Assembly (NCBI GenBank): GCA_905250885.1
Contig: CAJNOQ010003405.1
Location: 1-20,353 of the forward strand
Source of the DNA: Didymodactylos carnosus
Taxonomy: Eukaryota; Rotifera; Eurotatoria; Philodinida; Philodinidae
Length of the DNA stretch: 20,353 nucleotides
Reading direction: 5' to 3'
In this document: positions 1-11,607 of the stretch, in pieces
How the letters are laid out: each line of letters opens with the position of its first letter
Position numbering within the stretch: position 1 is the stretch's first letter
The notes under the pieces: model-generated
What the model was told of the DNA's origin: nothing
What the model saw: only the letters and a program-made list of their open reading frames with translations
Database searches by the model: none
Translations under genes and position numbers: made by a program

Positions 1-1263
1 TTTTTTATTCTTTCCGACCACGTTAACTTGTCTGAATTTTGATGCCGGGCAAAGGACAGCGATTTTCACCAAAAAATGAAAATCAACAAAAAGCTTTAAA
101 ATACATATCATTTTCATCAATATATATCACAAGAAGAGTCCAAGATATTCATACTGGATAGACCCTTGACTCCAACCTTGATCAACCGTCATTCTCATAC
201 TCAGTTTTTTGATGCTCAATCTGAGAAAAATACTTTTAAAGAGTTAGAAGAACGAAAAAGAAAAGAATGCGAATATTTTTGAAAATTGGGGTTTTTCGAA
301 TATTTAGATCCTTCGAGTTTTTCAAGTTTTCTTCCTTAAAAAATATTTAAAAAAATGAAAAACCAGTTTTTCTTACTCACCTCTATCAAACCATGCATAA
401 ATAAACGGAAAAAGAAATCTTGCTTGAACTTTGAATATATGGCACCTTAAATAATGAATAAATCTTGCTAAAAAAGAATTTTTAGTAAAGTCTCACTAAG
501 GTCTTCGAAAAATCTTAGAATTTTCGGATTTTTTCATGATCTTTATAAGATTTTCCTATGATTTTAATACGATTCAAGTGTTTTTCACAAGAAACTGCTT
601 TTTCCTCAATTGAAAAAACATGTTCATTGGTGCGCACAAATGTTGAACTGTTTGATGTATACACAGGCGAAGCTTAATATGACCATCTTTAAGGATAAAT
701 TTTTCAATTATGATTTGTAAATAACAGAATTTAGCTAGATCTTGCAAGATAAATCAAACAACGTCATCTAATAAAACAGACAAGATACGTTTCTCCCTTG
801 CAAGCAAATTCTACGTATAAACATACATACTTATTTTCATAGATATCATTGCAAAACTATAGTAAAGAGACTTTTAATAACTGCTCGAATAATTTGGACA
901 TAATTTGAGTACTAGTGCAGCCGTTGTAAAGTAGTACTAGTAATCAAATTTTGTTATAAATCGTAGCCTCTAAATTCTTCTAATATTGAATTTGGGCAAT
1001 ATCTATTGATGTATATGACGATATTTCGATTATTACTTTTGTTAGTGGAAAAGTATTTATATTTATTATTCTTTTTTGTGTGATTACCACCATAAGCGTA
1101 TAAATAATACATGGACCTGTTCTAAGCGAAAACAAATGAAAATAAGTATAAAAAAGGGGCAAAGACATATGATATGTTCAGAAGGTAAATGTACAAGTAC
1201 AAAAACAGTGTAAAATATATAAATCGTTCACAGTAAGACGATGAAACAATGATTCATCATCAT
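1..1263. other. Non-coding AT-rich flank downstream of TBC1D24
   Basis: No gene is supported here. Open frames are short, without recognisable domains or flanking splice sites; a 62-codon frame at 980-1168 on the minus strand is best read as chance in AT-rich DNA. No tRNA-like A or B box was seen. The next gene in the transcription direction presumably lies left of base 1. Confidence 0.6.
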
Positions 1264-1269
1264 TTTATT
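1264..1269 (-). promoter_or_regulatory. Candidate poly(A) signal AATAAA of TBC1D24
   Basis: The minus strand reads AATAAA about 28 bases after the TBC1D24 stop codon, a normal spacing for a short 3' UTR. It is the first canonical hexamer after the stop. Confidence 0.6.
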
Positions 1270-1297
1270 TTAAAGACAAATGAAAAAATAGTGGCGG

Positions 1298-3310
1298 TCA
1301 TTTAAAACCAATCACTTCAATATCAAGAATTTCAAACTTTTCTAAACTCGATAATGGTTGATTTAAAAATGTATCACATTGTTTTGTTGAACCGGTGAAT
1401 AAATCTTGATCAATTGATAAGCCAATATTTAAGGGATTTGAACTACCACCAATCATTAAACGTTCATTATCACCACATAAAAAATACTCTTCCGTTAATT
1501 TTGCTCTATGTTCTAATCCTACCCATTTATAAACATAATTTTGTGGTACAAATGTAAATAAAAATGTTTCACCGTTACCAAAATATTGATTACGATGTTG
1601 ATAACGTTGTGCCCATGATCCTGAACAAAATGCACCAAATATTTCCATTAATTGATTTTTAATAATAATTATACAATGTTCATAATATTCAACATGATCA
1701 TAGAGTGTTAATAGCCGATGACCATGAATACGAGATGTATATACTAATTCTGGTTGAAATACTGATAAACGTTTTGGTAATAATGACCATAGAAACGCGA
1801 TTTGAGCATGAGATAATATGGACGTATCAATTTCTCGAATCATAATCGGTAATGAACGAGTATGAGATGAAAACATAATAGAATTTGCTTGTTGTAAATG
1901 AGATTCACTACGTTTAATTGATGTTGCCGAGTTTATTGCCGTACGTAGTGATTCAAGTGACGGATTGTTTGAAATTCCATCATCTTGCTGTCCACCATAA
2001 CCATTTGCACGTGTAGAAACTTTTTTACGTTCAGCACGTAAACGTTGTTCTTCAGTCTAACAAGAAAAGAAAAGGAAAATTTATTAATTATTATAAGATT
2101 TTTTTGTAAAAACAACCTACATCTAATATTCTTAAAATATCTTTTCGTTTTAAATTTCTTATTGAAAATGCATATTTAAATAATTTATCTGCTGGTATAT
2201 TTATATTTCGAATAAATTGATTAAATAATTCATAATAATCATTCCCAATCGATTTTGGACGTTGTTTATTTACTTGTCGATGAAATGTTTGACGTAAACT
2301 ACTCTTTCGTTTTCTATTATTTGGTTGTGGTTGTTCTTGATTGCCATTGTTATTATTTATATTACATTTGAGAAATAAATCAAATAGTGCTAGACCAATA
2401 CGTATCCAAACTTTTATGCCTTCTATTAATAAACAATCGAAAATATGAACAGCATACAAAAATGGTAATTTATAAATGAATAATAACCAGTTATCAAACA
2501 GATGTGAATGACCATGTTTTATTATTAGTTCATGTGTTGATTTTGAATGTTTACGTAACATTTGTTTGAATAGTTGACATAATGAATTCCATTGAATTTC
2601 TGTTTGAGTGATAAATTTAAAATTTTCACTCGATGTCAATATGTACAGTACTTCGTAGACATGTATTTCTGTCATATAATGTAATAATAAAGATGTTATA
2701 GAATATAAAAGTGGTGACAATGTAATGTCCGGTTTATGATATGCAAATACACTTAAAATGTGTTTAACTGCGTCACGTCCATTCTGATTTAAATGATAAT
2801 ATTGATCATATTTATTATCGACAAACGATGGAAAATTAACGTTAATTTGGTTATCACGTCCAAACATATTTCGAACATCTTCTTTGTAGTGTTCAACGGA
2901 ATTTCTAGAACGAGCTGGCTTATCTAAACGTAAAAAAAGAGAACATTTCATTTTCAATTTAAAAGTGAATCTAGTTCAATTTTGACATTAAACTTACCTA
3001 CACTCGATGTTATCAAATTATACCACAATGATGAACGTTTCAAGTGTGATAAATGGAGAGTTGTCGTGCGAAATAAATGTTTCAACCGCAAATGTTGCTG
3101 CTGATCACATGATGCTAAAGGAAGATGAAGATCAGTTAAGATTTGGGGTGATGTCAACGACAGTGGATTAAGTTTTTGAAGAAATTTTTCATCAATAAAG
3201 TTTGTATTAAATGGAGCTAATTCAGATTGTAACAGAATATCGTTGGGACTAGGAGTTAATTGGTCAGATTTAGAACAAAGACTTGTTGCTGTTGAAATGG
3301 TATTAATCAT
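1298..3310 (-). CDS. TBC1D24: TBC1D24/Skywalker orthologue: TBC domain plus TLDc domain
   Basis: Three exons: 3310-2998, 2923-2121 and 2056-1298, with GT-AG introns of 74 and 64 bp. The joined frame encodes 624 residues (human protein about 559). An in-frame TAA sits two codons before the ATG, which fixes the start. Residues about 75-290 match the atypical TBC domain of TBC1D24, including FVDN at 138-141, PDIT at 169-172 and LLLHY at 183-187. The arginine-finger and YxQ motifs of active Rab-GAPs are absent, as in this family. Residues about 437-624 are a TLDc domain (FGAF, NQYFGNGETF, CDTFLNQPL). TBC followed by TLDc is diagnostic of TBC1D24. By eye, R92 and R360 align with human R40 and R242 of the phosphoinositide-binding pocket; this is from memory of the family. 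The expected role is synaptic-vesicle and endosomal traffic with ARF6 or Rab35, and oxidative-stress resistance. The last exon encodes the whole TLDc domain. Confidence 0.93.
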
Positions 3311-3318
3311 CTTTTAAT

Positions 3319-3330
3319 CTAAAACAAACA
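3319..3330 (-). promoter_or_regulatory. 3' splice acceptor-like site just upstream of the TBC1D24 ATG
   Basis: The minus strand reads TGTTTGTTTTAG, then eight bases (ATTAAAAG), then the ATG. The pyrimidine tract and AG match the acceptors of verified introns nearby. It could be the acceptor of a 5' UTR intron or a trans-splicing site. No matching donor is certain: an exon-like segment at 3626-3594 followed by GTAAAT is one cis candidate. Confidence 0.45.
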
Positions 3331-6300
3331 TATATAGAAAAGCAAAGAATTTAGTCTCTTAAATTATTTTAGTCATAGTAAACGGGACAGAAAGTTGTGT
3401 GTTATTTAATATTCGCCAAAACAGGAAAACTTGTTCTATATGTATGATCATCTTTTTTATGAAAACGAACTTACTAATGCCACATGCAGGCTCCAAAGTG
3501 GAAAATGAATCATTATCTCACAAATTACAACATCAACCATGAATCAGTTGAAGAGTACATCCATCAGACTATAATCTTCTTCTTTTGATTTACCTTTTGG
3601 ACAAGCAAGTGTCTACACTGGAACCACTGAAAGTTAAACGTTCTCATCCCTAACAGCGACGTATCCTGCACAGGGTCGAGTGTAGGCTATAATCTTCCAA
3701 AGTATTCCATACTAGCTCTTATAAAAAGTTCTTTTTAAGAGTCAAAGGATAAGAACAGAGTAGTGGAGAAGAGTAAAAGATAGTTTTATACATGTGTGAT
3801 GCTTCTGTATTACAACCTTCATTGATTCCATATACTCTTATTTCATCCATTACACTTTTTAATTTTTTCTTTCGTATTTTCCTTGAGAAAAAAATAAATA
3901 ACTTCTGATTGAATGATATGTTAGAGAATGTTAGTCTTTCTCATTTTTTTTGTAGACTACTACTTTACTGCGATGTAAGTAAAAATATAATAATATTATC
4001 ATTCAAAAAAATGAAAAGAATAAAAGAACGGCATAAAAGTACAATAAAAAGTTATTGAGGAAATAAAAACAAAAATTTCGTGGTAAAGATGAAAAGAGAG
4101 CTACAGATAAAATGTACAGACGATTATCTAGGATTCGAAAAATGAAGTAAACCTAAACAGAATTTAAAAATGTCATTTTGAGCATTTTCAATGTAGCTAA
4201 AATTTTATGCATTTATTTAGTGTGTTATCAATCATTTCTATGATAGAGATGCATCCGGCATATGCTCTGAGAAAATTCTAGCAGAAAGAATGATCGTACC
4301 TAGATCCGAACTACGGAAAAAGAAAAGTAAAAAGATTTTCCTAAAAACTACTAAAGAAACAAAAATGTAGATTCTCACACTTGGAAAAATCCTGAATACG
4401 TCATTGACCACTACATGGCTTACTTGATAGCATACAGACAGACAAAATAGAATCAAGATGATTAAGAGATTGATTGACTTTGTTGATTCTATTCCATTTA
4501 ATTTCATACATACACAAGACGTAATTTTCTTCCAGTTTTAGACAGTCATCTGAGATATCTGTGAGATTCTAGTACTGAAATGTTTTGAATAGTTTTCAAC
4601 TCACATATACAACGCACTTGTATGTCGGTTTCTTTTATTATGAACAACATACAGCTCAATAAAAAATCATACACAAGTTGACTTGCAGACGTTTTATTAC
4701 ATAGTACGAATAGATGACATTTAATTCTAGATGAAAAAACGAAGAATAACGTTTGAGTTAAAAAAAAAATCTTTGTACATACGTGTAATATCTAAAATAT
4801 GATGTGGTAGTGAACGTTCGCGTATAGTCAGTCTCTCTTGATGATACGAAAAATGAACATTTTTTACTCTCTTTTATTTCTTCTCAAAATACATACGTCC
4901 CATTTCATGCATCATTTGAGATGAGAATAATATAGACAATTTTTTTTTCACTAGTTCATCTCATGTTATTTAAATAATGTAAAAATTTTAATTTATAACA
5001 AACTTCTAAGTCAGAACTTCAGTTCGAAAAATATTATCTTTGACCTAGATTGGTTAAATTTATAGACAAATATTTATCGTATCATTATAGGTAAATTATT
5101 ATATTATATACCAGAAGACAAATTAATACTTGAAATATTTTTATTACTAAAAATAGACTCAAATTTAAAAATTATCACCTATGCTTCTCTTTCGGCATTT
5201 TGTCATACTTCGGTATATAATTACCAATGTTACTGGGTACAATTTTTTTGGACAGGTTTCAAATTTAAACCAAAATCTATTGACAACTTTTCATATCTAT
5301 GGTAAACAAAAAACAGATGTGACAACAAGAGAAAAAACGCATCTCACTGAACAAATTGACAGACTTAGCATTATTCTCTATCAACTAAACTGTATATTCA
5401 CGAGGACATTGATAAACATACTCTAAAAATTCTAATTTAACTAAAGGTAAACAGAGAAAGTCGATTATAGACATACGTAAGTTTTCTCTATGAATCAGAC
5501 TTTCGACGCTTCTATTTTTTGATGTTTTACATGGGGAGTTCATTAATATTCTTCAAGTAACTCTTAAACTTAATTGAGTACTTAAATCTTGACAATAAAC
5601 TTAGCTAAAGATTGACTCAATTCTTGATGTTTTATTGAAAATCTTGAGTGTAGATTTAAGCCTTTGTTCTGACTTACATTTGTCGTAACTCTACGACATA
5701 CGAGACTTCAGTTGAGCATGACATCTGTAGAGTTGTCTTAAGTCAATGCTACAAAACAATACAGGAAAACAAACTCAACGTTGACTTAAGTCTATGCTTA
5801 AGTTCATGAATTTTAGAATGTTGATGAAAGACTTCCCGTCTCGAACTCACCGATAACACTTTTCTCTAACAGGATTAACATTTTAATCAACGAAATAAAA
5901 TCTAATTTTTGTTAGACTCAAAGAATAATCAAATCAAAAAAAGCGATTGAAAAACTCAGATTTAGTTCAAATTTCAGATGATAGAAGACCTATCAACAGA
6001 TTATTAAAAAAGAATAAATTCTGAGATGATTCAGTATCTCTCATGTGTCTCATTTTTATTTTATTTTTTGATAACAAGAGTCCCATCATCGAATATGTAT
6101 GCTAGACCGTAATCTATTTCAAATGATAAATTGAAATATGATCGTAGAATAAAAACGAAACCACATAATTATTCAACATTTAAGCATTACTATACAATTA
6201 GAAAAAACTTTGATAAAATTGTTATCTATGTTCATAGTTGAAAAAATACTAATTTCAATACATTCCGTTTCCATAATTATTTATCAGATAAAAAAATTAT

Positions 6301-6965
6301 AAATTTTTATGAGTTATTTATTTTGAAATTTTACAGATTTTTGAAAAAATCTCATTAAACAATGAAATAAACATAAAACTGATAATTATTATATCTGGAT
6401 TTATCACATCTACGAAAGGCCCACAGAAAATTTAAATTTTATCTTTTTATCATAGAAAATAAAACTTAAGTCAGATGTGTACACCTACATTTTGAAATTA
6501 TTTATCTTGTACGTACGTTTTCTCTTTCGATTCTTCTATGACATTTATCGTCCTAATTTTTTTTTTATTCAATTTTGTGAAATAACAAAGGAAAAAAAGT
6601 ATATATAAGATATGCGACTTGAACAAAAACAAAAACAAAAAAAAAAAATGAATAAAGAAATTTTTTTTGTCAAAACAGATATCGCTCGTTGTCTGTTTTT
6701 GCACTGAGAATAGTATAAGGGAGAAACATTTGATCTTTACCTCAAACCCTATTAGTTGATTAAACCGTATATTAAAAAAGAAAAAAATGAGAAAAAAACC
6801 AAACACAAATATAAAAGAGTAAATAAATACGAAAGACACAAAAGCATATATAAATTCACTAATTTATCATTAACATCGTTTTATAACGGTTTGATTGCGC
6901 TTATACTGTAATAAATATTGAAAATAATGACAACGATATTTTTGTTCGGATGAAAAATGCATGAA
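3331..6965. other. Long intergenic region between TBC1D24 and TM9SF2
   Basis: About 3.6 kb without a supportable gene. Several frames of 80-110 codons exist (for example plus strand 5181-5426, minus strand 4507-4238 and 6839-6498), but they are low-complexity or unrecognisable and lack conserved motifs. At 5050-5300 two plus-strand frames overlap, each open for about 70-80 codons; I do not recognise either product. Poly-A and poly-T runs occur near 6550-6670. A TTAAG-rich repeated segment lies near 5570-5810 and is listed separately. Promoter elements of TBC1D24 should lie in the part near 3.3-3.8 kb, but I see no clear TATA box. Confidence 0.55.
5732..5798. repeat. Two near-identical 19-bp direct repeats around TTAAGTC palindromes
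   Basis: GTTGTCTTAAGTCAATGCT (5732-5750) and GTTGACTTAAGTCTATGCT (5780-5798) differ at two positions, 48 bases apart. The second contains the perfect palindrome GACTTAAGTC. The surrounding 250 bases are rich in CTTAA and TTAAG, suggesting an old, decayed repeat. Confidence 0.5.
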
Positions 6966-6971
6966 TTTATT
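6966..6971 (-). promoter_or_regulatory. Candidate poly(A) signal AATAAA of TM9SF2
   Basis: The minus strand carries AATAAA about 127 bases after the TM9SF2 stop. An ATTAAA variant at 6982-6987 is slightly closer and could serve instead. Confidence 0.35.
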
Positions 6972-7097
6972 ATCTGCATTGTTTAATTCATGTCATATAT
7001 GGAATGTTAATATCAAATAATAAAAAAGTAAGAGATAAACGAAACATAATACTAAGAGAATAAATGTCCACGTATGAAAATATTTATCAGAATATTT

Positions 7098-10000
7098 TTA
7101 ATCAACTTTAACAACACTGTAAATAGTTCTAACAAACCAGAAACAGGCAAGAAATCCAATTGTACCTAAAATAAAAAATAAAAAACATAGTTTATAATAA
7201 AAAATTTGGTGAAAACTACTACATAATATAGTGATAATATCTTTTCCCTGTCATACAAGTGCTTTTTTCTTTTTATGTCAAGGTGAAAATAACGTTTACT
7301 ATGATAAAATTTTTAGAATATAAATCATAAAATATTCCTAAGTAGAAATTTATCTATTGTGAGAATTTCTATTTAAACGAGAAAAATGAATGAATCCTAG
7401 AAAAATATTTAAATATTAAAATCACTTTATTATCATACCTGTAAATAAGAATAAAACAAATGTTAACATTAATGTATAACCAAAATACAGAAACGTTGAT
7501 GTTCCATCATTAATTTCTAATTTTGTTACAAAATAGTATATGCTATATATAAAAAAGTAAACAGCAGTAAATCCACTTGTTAAAATTGAACGCCACCACC
7601 AATTATAATCCTAAAAAGAATAGAAAATATTGTTAAACTCTTATTCTAAAATAATAAAATTACACGTTTACTTCAGCGCATAAATGAAAATAACACAATA
7701 ATATCGTTGTTTCAGAACATGTCAATATCAATATGAGATATACAACCATTAAAAAACCAAAAAAGTAATAATATTGATGAGCCCTTAAAAAAGAAAATAG
7801 ACTTGAATGTATATTTTATGCTAACATTAAATATCATACCATATACTGTTCAGAATAAAGAATAGTTGAATAAATATGCAACCAAATGGCAATATTCCAC
7901 CCATCAATATACCTGGTAATGGTTTAGTATAAAGAGTTTGTTCTGGTACTTGACGTGGAATTTGATTTGTACGAACCGGATTTTCGGATGCCTTGAATAA
8001 ATAAACATTTGTGTTTAACTATGAAAGTATAACGGATATATATATATATATACCGGTCGTTTGAAACCAAGATAAGCTCCAAAGAATACTAATGGTGTTG
8101 ATACACAGAACCATAACGCTAATAAAGCTAAAAATGTTGTAAACGGGATAGCTGCTGAACTTCCGTTGAACCAGAGTACGATGTTAAGAATAAAAAATAC
8201 ACCAAATATAACACTAAAACGAACGAAGAATATCATTTTATTCTCTCTTATGTATACTCTCAAACTCTCAATAATTGAAAAGCAACTACGTTTGATATTT
8301 ACCCAGGACAAGAAAAAGCAGTCATTAAAACATTTTTCTTCCAATTTTCACCACCAAACGCTAAACAAGGACAAGAATATGAATTTATATATCGAAGAAA
8401 TAGATTCTTACATTTGTACAATCTCGCAGACGTATAACCAGCTGGCGTGCCCAACAGGACGTAACACACAATAGCGCCTGTAAATAAAAGAAACATTACC
8501 ATACAATCCGAGATACTATAGAGAAATATTCATCAGAAGTAGTGAAGCAGCCAATGGGTGGACTCAGCCCATCTACTAATTGGTTCTGGCTCGCCTACTA
8601 AAAATTTTATAATTCATATTACTCTGCGCTAATATTTTTTAAATCCTGATTTTTTTCTGCAACAATTCTGTGCGCTCATTCCTAATTAATAAAAGGTCGT
8701 AAATTTCTTTCAACTACGCGTGTTGTGGCTATCAGCTAAATGAACATTTTCTGATTGATCAAGTAATCGCATATAGTATTATTAATCACACACTGAAGAG
8801 TCCGAAATACGGTAGTTTATAAATATTTATAACTCTCAACTTTTTTTGGTTCATTTTCCAGTTGAAAACCGTTTATAACTATTTCGGACATTGCCCAAAT
8901 CATTTCGGACGCTTCTAATTGAATCAGAAGACGAGATTTCATGAATAAATGTGTAAGATGATAGTGTAGGTATTTTTCTTTCTTGCTTATCTCAAATCAA
9001 GTTTGAAATTGATTAGAATAGTAAAATGATGACAGTTAAAACTCAAGTAGATATTCGTCTCATATTTAGCTCTCAAAAATGTAAACGTCTAAGTGAAACA
9101 TGTGAATTTAGTATCGAAATTGTTGTCTAAAATGAAACTCCAACTCCTGAAGCATTTTCAAGTCTCTCTTCCGTTTCTACGAAAATAATTAAATCTAACA
9201 ATTGTCAAGGAACAAATTCGAAAACAATGGTTATCCCAGATGATGTCAGTCTTTTCGGTGGTAGCTCACCGACTCCACGATGTTTATCTTTTTATCCATC
9301 CTGAGAAGAGAATAGATCATTCAGTGACAACTGGTACAACAATCGTCCATAGTTGGAATATTCTGTGAAATAGCTTCAGTAGCGGTGTTCTGCTGCTACT
9401 GAAGAAGTATGACATTAAAAACAGGACAAAACCAAGTGAAAATATCTCGTATTTGAAAAAATGTGAAGCAAACCCTACCCATTAACAAAAACCATGACTA
9501 CACCACTAATAAGTGGGAACAACACCGTGGAACTTCTCAATCGATGAAATTTATAGAATTAATCACTTGAAAATTTAGCAACTATTTTGTTTGATATAAA
9601 AATGATTTCAGAAAATTGAATATAGTTGTAGACAAGACATTGGAATCACATCGACTCATATAGGACAGACAGTTGAAAAACTATTATTTGAATAAAAATA
9701 TTCTACTTACAAGTCATTAGTGCACCACGACTGGCTGGTGAGAGAAAACCCAGACAAGCGAATACTAAATGAAATAAAAAAGAATTTGAATGAACAAATG
9801 TGAATGAATATTGTTGAAAAGCCGTCACATACTTAACGTAATCAATGACATAATAGCTATTTGTACACCATTGCCAACTAATACAGCCAATAACATTCCC
9901 CTTTGCGGTGGACGAAATACATCACCATGAACTCTAAAATAAATTTTTGATATATATAAATAACCACGAAAAATATGTAGTTGTTAATGTAAGAGCAACT

Positions 10001-11590
10001 TACAATTTCCATCCAAATTCTTCTTGTGCCTCATCCTAAAAATAATAAATGAAAATCCACTATAAATACGATTAAATTCTACATTTCGCAAAAAAAATAA
10101 TAAAACATACAGCGTCAACCATTTGATTATATCGTGCAATATCTTTATGTAATGTTCGTAATAAAATCATTGCTACCATACCACTTAAAAATAAGACAAT
10201 TACTAACGAATTTAAAATTGAAAACCATTGTATTCTTGTTTGTGGTAAGGATTTTAAGATGTAGTCCCATCTACTTGCCCAGCGGACGTCATTATTTTTC
10301 TACAAGGAAAAGAAAGTAGAAAGTTAGTAGGTTTGTCGAAATCAAATTAAAAAATCAAATAAAAAGTTTATCATACGATAAATTTGACTGAGTATGTGTA
10401 AGGAATTGTAACTTTTTTTTTATTCGATTGAAATGCAATTGGTGCAGAACCTTTTTCACAACTGTCCGAATTTAAACTAGAATAAACAAATAAACTTCTC
10501 GTAACATATGTACAAGATTATAATCATTTTCTTTACCTGCTAACTTGAACTTTAGCCGCTATTAATCGACCACCTTTATCTTGAAAATTGCCACCCCATG
10601 TTTCACCTTATATAATGATAAAAGAAAAAGTATACTAAAATCCGTTAAATCTGAACTCTTTATCCTATACCTTGTCCACTATGATATGTTATTTCGAAGT
10701 CTAAATGGTTGAACACATAATATGTGTCATTTTGACCATCTAGAATATTACACGACTCTTTTGATAGACCACTTTTTGTCACATAACATCCAATAGGAAA
10801 GCCACGAGAACAAAACTCTTTTTTATCCGTATTTGTGTAACACAATGTCACTGGCATGTTATCGATAATCCAATGTTGTTGATAATTTAACGCTATACCT
10901 TTCATTAAACGTTTTAAAAGTTTTTGATCGCCAGGTATATCATCATATTTTTGTTCACAAACCTTTTCACAGGCTTGATCCTCAAGGAAATTGAACTGAA
11001 AGAATTGAAGAAATAACATGTATACACGACACATTTCAACCGTGCTATCCATGAAATAGCGTGACTTTAAATTTTTAAGCGAATATATGTATCCGAAATA
11101 TTTAGCTTATTATTTTTTAGCTGAGAAAAACAAAATGGTTTACTTTATAGGGTGACGGTCTGATTCGTTCACCAAAAAGCACTTGACCAAGATTTTCAAC
11201 TGGTGATGATTGTTTGTCTTTTATCTTGCAAAAACCGAAACTAAAGATAAACAGAGAAATAGTGAATAGTAAGATCTTAGAGATTAGTAAATCAAAATAA
11301 ATTAATACACTTTACTGTAGAATTCGATTGTGCACTTACTAACTATATTCATATGGTAAAACAGATTCAACTGAATCTAATCGATTAACAAACACTTCAA
11401 CTTTTGCCTTTAAGTAAACAAAACATATTCATCGTATCTAAAACAATACTTATTTGTATTTCCTTACCTTGCATTTTGTATCTTGTACTTCGGTTTGACA
11501 AAATACATTTGGTGCTAAACCCGGTAAATAGAATGCAGAAGAAAGACCAATAGATATTACAATAAAGAAAATATTAAATGATTTAATCAT
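7098..11590 (-). CDS. TM9SF2: TM9SF2 orthologue (nonaspanin, nine-pass endomembrane protein)
   Basis: Seventeen exons: 11590-11468, 11407-11340, 11240-11144, 10995-10671, 10606-10537, 10476-10377, 10299-10111, 10035-10004, 9933-9833, 9764-9711, 8477-8412, 8360-8303, 8213-8054, 7991-7840, 7783-7672, 7610-7439 and 7165-7098. The sum is 1947 nt, 648 residues plus stop (human about 663). Every junction keeps frame. A signal peptide (residues 1-19, ending SSA) precedes FYLPGLAP, the conserved start of the mature luminal domain. [25 protein letters not shown] and DNMPVT follow. The membrane part starts near residue 285 and carries family blocks such as [39 protein letters not shown] and CYFHLCAED. 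The C-terminus, SVVKVD, points to TM9SF2 rather than TM9SF4, and fits the KxD-type COPI-binding Golgi-retention signal. Known roles of the family are Golgi/endosome localisation, glycosylation support and membrane-protein sorting. An in-frame TGA shortly upstream supports the ATG. Intron 10 (9710-8478, 1233 bp) is far larger than the rest. Confidence 0.96.
8036..8052. repeat. (TA)n microsatellite abutting a TM9SF2 splice donor
   Basis: A run of about eight AT dinucleotides begins immediately after exon 13 of TM9SF2 (exon end 8054). The GT of the 5' splice site is the first step of the run on the minus strand. Confidence 0.8.
8549..8588. repeat. GC-richer nested inverted repeat in TM9SF2 intron 10
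   Basis: CCAAT at 8551-8555 pairs with ATTGG at 8579-8583, and TGGG at 8555-8558 pairs with CCCA at 8568-8571. AGCC and GGCT flank the structure. Local GC content is visibly higher than in the rest of the intron. It may be the end of an inserted element. Confidence 0.35.
8800..8910. repeat. Fold-back repeat in TM9SF2 intron 10
   Basis: GTCCGAAATA (8800-8809) is the exact reverse complement of TATTTCGGAC (8880-8889). A second copy of ATTTCGGAC follows at 8902-8910. Inside the arms, GTTTATAA recurs in both orientations, and CTCAACT near 8835 faces AGTTGA near 8860, so the stem could be extended with bulges. The structure resembles a decayed fold-back or MITE-like insertion. Confidence 0.5.
9026..9304 (+). 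other. Interrupted open frame inside TM9SF2 intron 10, possible decayed coding fragment
   Basis: The plus strand is antisense to TM9SF2 here. From ATG at 9026 the frame runs 34 codons to TAA (9128-9130), then a further 57 codons in the same frame to TGA (9302-9304). The predicted peptide is rich in serine, threonine and proline in its second half (for example [17 protein letters not shown]). I recognise no family. The stretch is less AT-rich than the surrounding intron. It may be a remnant of a mobile element or a chance frame. Confidence 0.2.
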
Positions 11591-11607
11591 TTTTCAAAAA
11601 TTTTAAT

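Noticed and set aside
2997..3000. Reading exon 1 of TBC1D24 through into a separate small gene ending at 2954
   Set aside because: The extra codons follow a good GTAAGT donor, and splicing to 2923 restores the TBC frame with clear homology.
4238..4507. Minus-strand 89-codon frame with hydrophobic segments
   Set aside because: AT-rich chance frame; no conserved motif and no splice-site or poly(A) context.
5181..5426. Plus-strand 81-codon frame and the overlapping open frame at 5060-5300
   Set aside because: No recognisable family and no supporting splice sites. Overlap of two frames of similar length suggests chance, though a remnant cannot be excluded.
6498..6839. Minus-strand open frame of 113 codons
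   Set aside because: It is phenylalanine/lysine-rich translation of poly-A and poly-T tracts, with no domain.
8166..8474. Plus-strand open frame of 102 codons
   Set aside because: It runs antisense across three TM9SF2 exons and two introns; no independent support.
10134..10319. Plus-strand open frame of 61 codons
   Set aside because: It lies antisense to TM9SF2 exon 7, whose frame and homology are clear.
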